From: Bacteroidota bacterium
Lineage (GTDB): Bacteria; Bacteroidota; Bacteroidia; Chitinophagales; LD1
Reading direction: 5' to 3'
Length of the DNA stretch: 34,904 nucleotides
NCBI GenBank assembly: GCA_025963485.1
Contig: JAOQAO010000208.1
Span: forward strand, 1 to 34,904
In this document: one piece after another, positions 6,779 to 14,646 of the stretch
Numbering within the stretch: the first letter of the stretch is position 1
Layout: every line of letters begins with the position of its first letter
Program-made: the position numbers and the translations under genes
The notes under the pieces: model-generated
What the model saw: the letters and a program-made list of their open reading frames with translations, nothing else
The model's database searches: none
What the model was told of the DNA's origin: nothing

Positions 6779-9196
6779 GTGATCAAAAGACTTTTTTGCT
6801 TCCTGGCCATTTTGCTTTCCATTTCATTTTCGTCTTATGCTATGACTGATTCGGTCATATGTCGCATGTCTGATGCTGATGGCCGGTATAGGGAGCACAA
6901 CTGTGACTTCACCAATATTACCCTGGACGTACGGTTTGTACCCAAAGAGGGCCGCGTCATCGGCAAAGAGACTTTGCTATTTACTCCGATACAGTCGCTC
7001 ATTGATTCGGTCTACCTGGATGCGCCGGGCATCATCATCAAAAAACTATTGCTCGATAAAGCTGCAGTGAATGTATCCTTTGATACCACGAAGACAGGTG
7101 TGATCGTCAGGTTCCCAAAACAGAAATTGAAATGGGATGAAAAGCACAGCCTCTATATAGAATATGAGGCTATACCCCGTCATGGCCTGTATTTCATAGG
7201 ATGGAATGACGAAAAGAATCTTTCCCGCAAACAAATATGGACACAAGGGCAGGGCATAGACAACAGGTATTGGTTCCCATGCTACGATGATGTGGATGAC
7301 AAGGTGATCACGGAGACGACGGTGACCTTTGACAAAGCCTATACTGTAGTATCAAACGGCAATCTGCTTGACACAAAGATCAATGCCGACAGCACAAAGA
7401 CCTGGCACTATGCCATGACTAAACCGCATTCGCCATATCTCGTGATGCTGGCTATAGACAAATATGCATACAAAGACTATAAGAGCGATGCCGGTGTCGT
7501 ATCGCGTGAATATTATTACGCCGATCATCCGGAGGTAGAGGCCCCGACATATCAGTACAGCAAAGAGATGATGGACTGGTTACCCAGGGAAATAGGCATA
7601 CCGTATCCATGGCAGACATATTCCAATACGCCCGTACAGGATTTCATGTATGGTGCGATGGAGAATACCACAGCTACGGTCTACGGCGATTTCTATCAGG
7701 GCGATAAACGGGCACTTCTGGAGAAACCCTACATGGGCGTCAATGCACACGAACTGACCCATCAGTGGTTCGGCGATTACATCACAGAGTATAGCGCTAC
7801 GCACCACTGGCTGCACGAGAGTTTTGCTACCTACTATTCCAAAATATTCCTCAGGCATATGCTGGGGGAGGACCAGTACCAGATGGCCAAACGTGGTGAG
7901 GCACTCTCTGCCATACAAGCGGATCGGGAGAACAGGTACCCAGTAGCGCACTCCAAGGCTGGTACAGCACGCCATTATCCCAAAGGCAGTTTTGTACTGG
8001 GTATGCTGCGTTATGTGGTCGGGGATGAGATATACAAAAGATCGATCGTACACTATCTCAAAAAACATGCGAATGAGAATGTCGATACGCACGACTTCTA
8101 CCGCTCTTTTATGGAGACGGCAGGCGTCAATCTCGATTGGTTCTTTGATGAGTGGGTATACCATAGCGGGGTGCCTTCGTATAACGTAAATTATGAGGCC
8201 AGGAATGATAAAACGATCTTCTATGTAGAGCAGGTCCATGCCACTGATTCGCTGATTCATTATTTCAGGATGCCCTTGGTATTTGAAGTAAATTATACAG
8301 ACCATACCAGGGATACAGTACGCGCCATGGTGAGTAATCAATATGATACTGTGATGGTACCTAATCGTGCTGCGAAGACTATCGCTTACACAGTGTTTGA
8401 TCCGGGCTATAATGTGCTCAGGACAATGCGCATCTCCCGGCCATATCAGGAACTCCTGGCCCAGGCCCATGACGCCCGTAATATGATAGATCGCTTTGAT
8501 GCCGTGCAGGCTTTGCGGGATACAGCAGTGGACAGGAAGGAGGCGGACCTGATCAGGATATTTGCTACAGAAAAGAATTTCAATATCCGTGCAGAGGTCG
8601 TGTATCAACTCCGCCATGATAGCACTCCGGATGGTATCGGCCTGCTGGGCAAAGCCCTGAAGGATGACGACTTCAACGTCAGGCGCGCTGCAGCAGAGAG
8701 GCTGGAGATAATACCCCGCACTTTGCTCGCCTCATATGAAGGACTGCTCGGAGATACCTCCTATGTGACTATAGAAATAGCACTCAGGAAACTGGTCGGT
8801 CAGTATCCGGAAAATAAAGAGCGGTACCTCGCCACTGTGAAAAATACGGTGGGGATATCAAAGAATGTACGTATAGCTTATTTGGAGCTGCGCTGTGCTG
8901 ATAGCCTGGCAGCCTGCAAGAGTGAATTGATCGACTATACCTCACACTCATATGAGTTTCGCACGCGTGTCAAGGCTATGGAGGCACTGGAGCGTCTAAA
9001 CTATAACGATGACAGGCTCATCATAAATATCACAGATGCAGTCCTCAATCCGAATACTCGCCTTTCCGGCCCTGCCGAGCGCACGCTTGGCAAGTTTCTC
9101 AAAAAGCCTGAAGTGAAAGAAGCCTTCAAAGTATATTACGAAGCAGGCAACTGGCAGGATTGGCAGAAGGAGAAGCTGAAAGGATTGATGGAGTAG
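6779..9196 (+). CDS. Secreted M1 family zinc aminopeptidase with HEAT-like C-terminal repeats
   Basis: This 805-residue zinc metallopeptidase of the M1 (gluzincin) family starts at GTG. A signal peptide (MIKRLFCFLAILLSISFSSY) exports it. After the N-terminal beta domain come the substrate-binding motif GAMEN at residues 292-296 and the zinc site HELTH (324-328) with the third ligand Glu347 in WLHESFATYY, exactly the HExxH-x18-E spacing. The usual WLNEGFA is WLHESFA here, a mild variation. From about residue 575 the sequence is alpha-helical and repetitive (for example DDDFNVRRAAAERLEIIP), consistent with a HEAT-like solenoid. It probably trims peptides in the periplasm or at the cell surface. 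A possible promoter (CTTG, N22, CAATTTTG) lies upstream at 6718-6751. Confidence 0.94.
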   Translation: MIKRLFCFLAILLSISFSSYAMTDSVICRMSDADGRYREHNCDFTNITLDVRFVPKEGRVIGKETLLFTPIQSLIDSVYLDAPGIIIKKLLLDKAAVNVSFDTTKTGVIVRFPKQKLKWDEKHSLYIEYEAIPRHGLYFIGWNDEKNLSRKQIWTQGQGIDNRYWFPCYDDVDDKVITETTVTFDKAYTVVSNGNLLDTKINADSTKTWHYAMTKPHSPYLVMLAIDKYAYKDYKSDAGVVSREYYYADHPEVEAPTYQYSKEMMDWLPREIGIPYPWQTYSNTPVQDFMYGAMENTTATVYGDFYQGDKRALLEKPYMGVNAHELTHQWFGDYITEYSATHHWLHESFATYYSKIFLRHMLGEDQYQMAKRGEALSAIQADRENRYPVAHSKAGTARHYPKGSFVLGMLRYVVGDEIYKRSIVHYLKKHANENVDTHDFYRSFMETAGVNLDWFFDEWVYHSGVPSYNVNYEARNDKTIFYVEQVHATDSLIHYFRMPLVFEVNYTDHTRDTVRAMVSNQYDTVMVPNRAAKTIAYTVFDPGYNVLRTMRISRPYQELLAQAHDARNMIDRFDAVQALRDTAVDRKEADLIRIFATEKNFNIRAEVVYQLRHDSTPDGIGLLGKALKDDDFNVRRAAAERLEIIPRTLLASYEGLLGDTSYVTIEIALRKLVGQYPENKERYLATVKNTVGISKNVRIAYLELRCADSLAACKSELIDYTSHSYEFRTRVKAMEALERLNYNDDRLIINITDAVLNPNTRLSGPAERTLGKFLKKPEVKEAFKVYYEAGNWQDWQKEKLKGLME

Positions 9197-9756
9197 TACT
9201 TTCCTGATAGGGGATCGTAACATCTGTACAATATTTTTGTTGTAATATTTCAAAAAATAAATTCGTATAAGATAAATTCTCTGTGTAGGTTTGGGATTCG
9301 AACCTGCTAAAACTACTGCACTTCTTGTCGCAATACCCATGAAAATCCCTGCTGACTGTGCACCGGCCTATGCCTCTGTTACTTCGTTTTAGTAGCATTC
9401 TTTCTTACCCTTTGGGGATTCTCTTTGCCTCTTTAGTTTAGTTTTTTGTTTTGGACCGGGAAACTCTAAACGCATAAGTGTTTGCCTTTTTTCTGACCTT
9501 CTATTTGTCATTAGACCTTTATCGTCTTTTGTAGCAACCCTATTACCTAACCCCACCTAAAACCCACGATAGCACCCCAAGGTTATCAAATGAAAAAACA
9601 ACACCCATAAAGCCCTTTTGACGGCATATACGGGCTAAAGCAAAACTGCTTCCGATGGAAGTGGAGTTTGCAGAAATGACCATTCTTACCGAGACCATAA
9701 TTTTTTCAAAACCTAAAATTTTGACCCGACATTTTATTGCAAAATGGGGGACAATT
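9197..9756 (+). other. 560-base non-coding stretch upstream of the large T9SS cargo gene
   Basis: No convincing gene was found here; the ORFs on both strands are short and lack family features. The sequence is richer in T and A runs than the flanking genes, suggesting a long untranslated leader or a decayed region. Segment 9291-9306 contains GGTTCGAATCC on the minus strand, resembling a tRNA T-loop, but the flanking bases do not pair as a T-stem. The track's start at 9655 lies inside this region. A G-run (GGGGG, 9746-9750) sits six bases before the preferred ATG at 9757. Confidence 0.6.
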
Positions 9757-12700
9757 ATGAAATCAAAACTTTTACTGTTACTTATTTTGGGATCTGCATA
9801 TCTTAGTACATGCGCACAGGGGCTTAATAAAGGAGACGCAGTCACTACTGAATCCGGTGGTCCTTTAGGGGGCAGAGTAGTGAAAATATTTCCCGTAGGC
9901 AATCCGTCTACGAGTAGCCCTGCCGCCGCATATGGCGATAACTGGGGTCTCGCCGATCCTCCATATTCTGCGTGGGATCTACAGACCCTGGGCCAGGTAT
10001 TCGGTCTGGCTATTAATACCAATAGTGCAAACCATGTGATCTATACCTCTACTACGCAGGTTTATGCGAGGGTGCAACCATCGAGCTACTATAGCAATGG
10101 CTACGCGAGCTTTCCCGAGCCTATGGACTCAGGTGCTACTATGATCTGGGCATTAGATCCCGTCACCGGTACTGCGAGTTCACTGGTAGTATCTACTACC
10201 GATTTCCCACTGGCTACCAGTACTGGCAATGCCATTTTCAACCGTGGTACGACGATCGGCAATATCTGTTTTAATAGTACAGATAACATGATCTATGCCA
10301 CCAATATGGAAGACGGTATGATATATCGCATAGATGGAGACCCTTCCCATGTGGGTACCTATGGCAATGTACTTGATAGGTATGATCCTTTCCTTGCATT
10401 CCCTTATTTGGCTACGCCCAATGACACTCCGGTATTCGCAAAACGCGGAGACAGGCTCTGGGGCATAGCGTATAGCCATGGACGACTCTACTACGCTCTC
10501 TGGAATGAAGACATGGGAGACCGGTCAGCTTCGCTCGTCAATGGCGTTTATTCAATCCCGATATTGCCGGGTGGCGGCTTCAATGCTTTGCCGTCTGGCA
10601 GTTTGACCAATACATTTGTAGATCCGATTCCGCATCATGAGTTTGATATGCCTCCGTTTGAGCCAGGTATTTATTCCCCGGCTTTTTCCAATCCGGTATC
10701 CGATATAGAGATATCACTGGATGGTTATACCATGTTTGTAGCTGAGCGCACCATGCAGGATTCATATAATAATGGATCAGGAGCTATATCAGATTGGGCA
10801 CATAAAGCCAGGGTGCTGCGATATGATCTGGCGGGTTCATGGTCGCCGTCATCTAACCAGTATTTCGTAGGCAATGCTTCTGATTATAATAACTCCGCAG
10901 GAGGAGTGGATCTGGGCTATTCAGATACCGGCTACCAGTATGGAGACACCTTGAATCCCACGGATACCTGCGAAAGGATATTATGGGCGACAGGGGATGC
11001 TTTGAAATATCATTATGGTTTTGGTACCGGCCTGGATGATCCCAATCATGTGCAGGAATTTGTATATGGTATAGCAGGCATGCCGATATATGGCAACGAT
11101 CTCTTCGACGTTATTCCACCATACGACCCCTACGCGGTCAACTATAGTAGCTTATATCAGGACATATTTAATACGGCCGGCAGCGGTGGTATGTCAAAGT
11201 CCAAGGTCGGCGATGTAGACGTTTATAGGGAGCCATGTGCCTGTCATGTGACCGCCACATTGACTGTGACTCCCGATACGCCATGTGTGGGACAGCCCGT
11301 GGTCCTGCACAGCAGCGGAGGCCACTGGGGCAAATACTACATCGACAACGGCGCGGATGAGAGCGGGATCAAGCCTGAGCCTATAGGAGGTTCCATAGAC
11401 ACCCTCCCGCCTGTAGATGCCACCCCTGGTGTGCATACGGTATGCTATGTAGCCTATTCAGATAATCCAGACTCCAGTGTGGGCTGGTGTTCGGATACAG
11501 TTTGTGTCACCTTTGAGATCAGGACCTGTATTTGCGATGTCCATGCGACGTTTACGGCGAGTGCGGACACTGTCTGTATAGGAGATACGCTTTACCTTTA
11601 CACCGGAGGGGGTACCTGGGGCAGGTATATATTAGATGGCAGTTCTCATGTATCGCCTTATGTGCCTATGCCTATGTCCGGCCGGATAGATTCATTGGAG
11701 ATTGGTGACGAGGATAGTGTAGTAGGGCCGCATACCTTATGCTTTGTAGCGTACTCTGCCAATCCTGATTCTGCGGGAGATACCTGGTGGTGCTCGGATA
11801 CCATATGTATTACTATTGTAGTCCGCAACTGTTGCGTGAGACCAGACGCCTTCTTCACTATCAACGGCGATTCACTGGGTAATGACACAATATGCTATGG
11901 GCAGGTAGTGGCGCTATATGCTACAGGTGGTACCTGGGGCAAGTACTATATAGATAATGGCCTGGATAGTAGCAATATTATGGATGTGCCTGTGGGCGGG
12001 CGTTTTGATACTCTTCCGCCGTTTCTGGCTACAGTAGGTACCCATACATTGTGTTGGGTAGCATTTACAGCCAATCCCGATTCTACTCCAAACTGGTGCA
12101 GCGATACGATGTGCCTCACCTTCACTGTCAAACAGTGCTGTGATAGCCTCCACGCGGGACTTGTTTTTCCCGATTCGATATGTGCAGGATCTGTATATCT
12201 GATCAAGGTAAGCGGAGGAGCATACGGTCAGCTGATACTGGACGATACTATGAGTATTACCGGGATTGTTCCTGCGGCCGACTTCCCTCCGGGTGGTATC
12301 CCTACCAGTCATATAGAAGATAGCCTCATAGGAACTACGCACAAGCTGTGCTATGTCGCGTATTCGGATACCACGCCGGGTGCCTGCACTGATACCGTTT
12401 GCAAATATGTGAAAGTCGTGCGGTGCAACTGCGATAGCAATTTCATAGCGATAGCAAATACGCCTACAGGCCCGATGAGTTATGCTTTCTCCAATGTAGG
12501 CGACCAGATACCAGACTTCGTACAATGGTCTGTAGATGGAGTTTACCAGACTCAAACCAATGGTATGGATCCGTTCAATTATACTTTCCCGACCGGAGGC
12601 TTCCATGAGGTCTGCCTGCATGCAGGGTATTTGCAGCCTACTACAGACGGTCATGCCATATGCTGCTACAAGGATAGGTGCGATACGATAGATATCGACC

Positions 12701-13521
12701 GCTGCGATATATGGAGGGCTACAGATTCTATCACCTATACATATGATTCGCTGGACTATCACACGATACATTTCACATACACCGGCCTGACTCCGACATC
12801 TATCATCTGGGACTTTGGTGGTGGTGATGTGGATTATAGTTCAAACAGCCCTACAGTGACACATACTTTCAATGATGGCTTCCAGCACGCGTGTATTTAT
12901 GTAGTGTGGTCACTGCATGATTCTGCCAACTGCTGCTGCCTCGATACGATCTGTGTGAACTTTAATATCAATCCATGCAGCGTGACTACCTTTGACATTT
13001 CTACTACTCCTGTAGTACCTGGTGAATATGTGTTCCAGGTCACACATACCGCGGGCTTCGTTACTTTCGGGCCTATACAATGGGTGGTCAACACCGTGAC
13101 ACAACCTGGTACAGGCGTGATCCTTGACTATGTCGTGCCATCAAATGGTATTTATGACATTTGCGCCGATTTTAATTACAACATTTCTACAGATGGCGGC
13201 TCGTTCCAATGCCATGCCAAATGGTGCATACAGGATACTTTGACGGCTGCCGGCGCGCCTGCTGGCAGGTTCCGCGCATATCCTAATCCTACCAGTGGTG
13301 CCGTGGTCGTAGAGATCACAAATTATGGTGACGGAGGCAAAACTGCGAAAGTCGATGTAGTGGATGTGACAGGACAAGTGGTGATGAGCAAGGCGATAAA
13401 CGATATCCCCAAAGGTATATCTCAAAACTACATGAATGTTTCTCAGCTTCCACTTGGTGTGTATTCACTCAGGATGAGTATGGATGACGCCCATGAGATC
13501 AGCAAACTGGTCAAAAAATAA
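9757..13521 (+). CDS. Large secreted T9SS cargo protein with Cys-framed Ig-like repeats
   Basis: The start at 9757 is chosen because it opens directly with a signal peptide (MKSKLLLLLILGSAYLSTCA). The track start at 9655 would add 34 untypical residues ahead of it. The product is 1254 residues. Residues about 20-490 have a propeller-like feel (RLWGIAYSHGRLYYALWNED, DIEISLDGYTMFVAERTMQD). From about 494 come seven modules of roughly 90-105 residues, each bounded by Cys pairs; the first four are close relatives and the last three are more PKD-like (IIWDFGGGDVDYS). The C-terminal 80 residues (AYPNPTSGAVVVEI to KLVKK) are a type A T9SS sorting domain, so the protein should cross the outer membrane and be surface-attached or released. 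No catalytic motif is recognised. A strong terminator follows. Confidence 0.9.
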   Translation: MKSKLLLLLILGSAYLSTCAQGLNKGDAVTTESGGPLGGRVVKIFPVGNPSTSSPAAAYGDNWGLADPPYSAWDLQTLGQVFGLAINTNSANHVIYTSTTQVYARVQPSSYYSNGYASFPEPMDSGATMIWALDPVTGTASSLVVSTTDFPLATSTGNAIFNRGTTIGNICFNSTDNMIYATNMEDGMIYRIDGDPSHVGTYGNVLDRYDPFLAFPYLATPNDTPVFAKRGDRLWGIAYSHGRLYYALWNEDMGDRSASLVNGVYSIPILPGGGFNALPSGSLTNTFVDPIPHHEFDMPPFEPGIYSPAFSNPVSDIEISLDGYTMFVAERTMQDSYNNGSGAISDWAHKARVLRYDLAGSWSPSSNQYFVGNASDYNNSAGGVDLGYSDTGYQYGDTLNPTDTCERILWATGDALKYHYGFGTGLDDPNHVQEFVYGIAGMPIYGNDLFDVIPPYDPYAVNYSSLYQDIFNTAGSGGMSKSKVGDVDVYREPCACHVTATLTVTPDTPCVGQPVVLHSSGGHWGKYYIDNGADESGIKPEPIGGSIDTLPPVDATPGVHTVCYVAYSDNPDSSVGWCSDTVCVTFEIRTCICDVHATFTASADTVCIGDTLYLYTGGGTWGRYILDGSSHVSPYVPMPMSGRIDSLEIGDEDSVVGPHTLCFVAYSANPDSAGDTWWCSDTICITIVVRNCCVRPDAFFTINGDSLGNDTICYGQVVALYATGGTWGKYYIDNGLDSSNIMDVPVGGRFDTLPPFLATVGTHTLCWVAFTANPDSTPNWCSDTMCLTFTVKQCCDSLHAGLVFPDSICAGSVYLIKVSGGAYGQLILDDTMSITGIVPAADFPPGGIPTSHIEDSLIGTTHKLCYVAYSDTTPGACTDTVCKYVKVVRCNCDSNFIAIANTPTGPMSYAFSNVGDQIPDFVQWSVDGVYQTQTNGMDPFNYTFPTGGFHEVCLHAGYLQPTTDGHAICCYKDRCDTIDIDRCDIWRATDSITYTYDSLDYHTIHFTYTGLTPTSIIWDFGGGDVDYSSNSPTVTHTFNDGFQHACIYVVWSLHDSANCCCLDTICVNFNINPCSVTTFDISTTPVVPGEYVFQVTHTAGFVTFGPIQWVVNTVTQPGTGVILDYVVPSNGIYDICADFNYNISTDGGSFQCHAKWCIQDTLTAAGAPAGRFRAYPNPTSGAVVVEITNYGDGGKTAKVDVVDVTGQVVMSKAINDIPKGISQNYMNVSQLPLGVYSLRMSMDDAHEISKLVKK
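11236..12426 (+). repeat. Four tandem Ig-like Cys repeats within the T9SS cargo gene
   Basis: Four consecutive modules of about 95-102 residues share the skeleton C...D(T)xC.G..v.L...GG.WGkYyiDng...(P)..G.iD.L......G.HtlCyVAYs.NPDS...WCsDT.C.t..v..C. The first three are the most alike (GTWGKYYIDNGLDSSN versus GHWGKYYIDNGADESG). The fourth is shorter and more divergent (GGAYGQLILDDTM). Paired cysteines at equivalent places suggest a disulfide in each module. Confidence 0.85.
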
Positions 13522-13550
13522 CCGATACTGCTATAAGTCCTCGAAAGAGG

Positions 13551-13580
13551 AAAGTGCCATCCCTATGGGGTGGCACTTTT
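13551..13580 (+). terminator. Rho-independent terminator after the T9SS cargo gene
   Basis: The sequence AAAGTGCCATCCC, loop TAT, GGGGTGGCACTTT forms a 13-bp stem (one G-T pair) and runs into TTTT. The A-run on the left arm would let it work in the opposite direction too, serving the convergent reductase gene at 13653. Confidence 0.88.
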
Positions 13581-13652
13581 ACGTATGGCCATCGGCACAT
13601 GTAATTTCTTAGCTGAAATAAATCGCCACTTGCTACGCGATCATCTTGTGGC

Positions 13653-14318
13653 TTATTTTTCAAAAACAACTGTATCAGGTGATACTCCGGCTGCATGGAG
13701 TATACCGGAGATATCGCTGATCATCTGGTCCGGACCGCAGATATAGAAATGCTTCGTGAGATCGGTGATATTCTTTCTGATATAGTTGGCATCGATGCGG
13801 TCGTTGGTGTAACCTTGCTTTTCCTCTTTGGTTAGTATAAAGATCGCGCGATCACCAAGTATGTCCACTAATTCCTTTTCGTAGATAATATCAGCTGAGG
13901 TTTTATTGGAGAAGATAAGCGTATTGCCTTTGACCTGTCCGTCCTTATGTAGTTTCCGCAAAATGGAAATGAATGGGGTAATACCGGCGCCTCCGGCTAT
14001 GAAGTATCCGGGGCCCTGATATGATATAGCGCCCCAGGGCTCGCCGATGAGGAGTTCATCTCCGGGTACCAGTTGGTGTAGTTTATCCGTCACGCCGTGA
14101 CGATCTGCATATCGTTTGATAGTGAATTCCAGATAAGGTTTTTCGTTCAGCGCTGTATAGGTGAATGGCCTGAGTTCCTCCTCCAGTCCCTGCTGATTGA
14201 TAGAAACATCTGTAGCCTGCCCGGGCGTAAAGCTATAGCCCTGGGGCTTCTCTATCCTGAAGCACTTCACGTCCTGGGTGACAGGATGTATGTCGAGTAT
14301 ACGTGATCTGATCCTCAT
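13653..14318 (-). CDS. FAD/NAD(P)-binding flavodoxin reductase family protein
   Basis: This is a 221-residue oxidoreductase of the ferredoxin-NADP reductase superfamily. The N-terminal barrel contains YSFTPGQATDVSIN and the FAD motif RPFTYTAL. The C-terminal Rossmann half begins at FIAGGAGITPFISILRKLH, the NAD(P)-binding glycine motif, and contains YICGPDQM, the conserved CGP motif near the end. There is no C-terminal 2Fe-2S domain, so it is the short flavodoxin-reductase form that passes electrons between NAD(P)H and a flavodoxin, ferredoxin or small carrier. The partner is not encoded nearby. It is transcribed towards the T9SS cargo gene, with the strong hairpin at 13551-13580 between them. 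Confidence 0.92.
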   Translation of the reverse strand: MRIRSRILDIHPVTQDVKCFRIEKPQGYSFTPGQATDVSINQQGLEEELRPFTYTALNEKPYLEFTIKRYADRHGVTDKLHQLVPGDELLIGEPWGAISYQGPGYFIAGGAGITPFISILRKLHKDGQVKGNTLIFSNKTSADIIYEKELVDILGDRAIFILTKEEKQGYTNDRIDANYIRKNITDLTKHFYICGPDQMISDISGILHAAGVSPDTVVFEK

Positions 14319-14646
14319 GATGCTTTTTTGGTTATAAAGTTAAGATTATCCCGCCGCATTAATCGTCACCCCTCCGGCTGCCCGGAGCGGCTAAGGGTAT
14401 TTGCATAGAGAGTAGTAACAGCTATTCCCGGTAAAGTATGCAGAGGAAAGGCCACCGGGATGTATACCTGTTAAAAACCATTGCTTACCTCATTCCGGTT
14501 CTGAGTCTTTCTTGGTTTCTTATTCTGTTTCAATGTCTTACGGATGTGTACTCATTTTGCAAAACAGCATTATGAGGCAAAACATTTGTTTGGGTAATAA
14601 ATGATAGTAGTTTTGAATTAATAACTCTCCAAAATCACCTAAAAGA
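14319..14646. other. Intergenic region between divergent reductase and M43 protease genes
   Basis: No gene is seen in these 328 bases. It holds a perfect inverted repeat CTCCGG-CTGC-CCGGAG at 14372-14387 close to the reductase start, and the candidate promoter of the protease at 14585-14615. The GC-rich inverted repeat lies in the leader of the minus-strand gene and could be an operator or a small RNA hairpin. Confidence 0.55.
14585..14615 (+). promoter_or_regulatory. Promoter of the M43 protease gene
   Basis: TTTG at 14585-14588 and TAGTTTTG at 14608-14615 match the Bacteroidota -33 (TTTG) and -7 (TAnnTTTG) elements with a 19-base gap. This puts the start of transcription near 14622, about 25 bases before the ATG at 14647. 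Confidence 0.6.

Noticed and set aside
7580-8617. 345-residue minus-strand ORF
   Set aside because: Antisense shadow of the M1 peptidase, whose motifs are unmistakable on the plus strand.
9285-9370. Possible tRNA on the minus strand with a GGTTCGAATCC T-loop
   Set aside because: The bases flanking the loop (GCAGG and CCCAA) give only two pairs instead of five, and no acceptor, D or anticodon arms could be laid out.
9655-9756. Upstream start (ATG 9655) of the T9SS cargo gene
   Set aside because: It would put 34 non-signal residues before a clear signal peptide; the ATG at 9757 follows a G-rich stretch at good spacing.
11914-12771. 285-residue minus-strand ORF
   Set aside because: Antisense to the repeat part of the T9SS cargo gene; its size reflects codon bias of the repeats.
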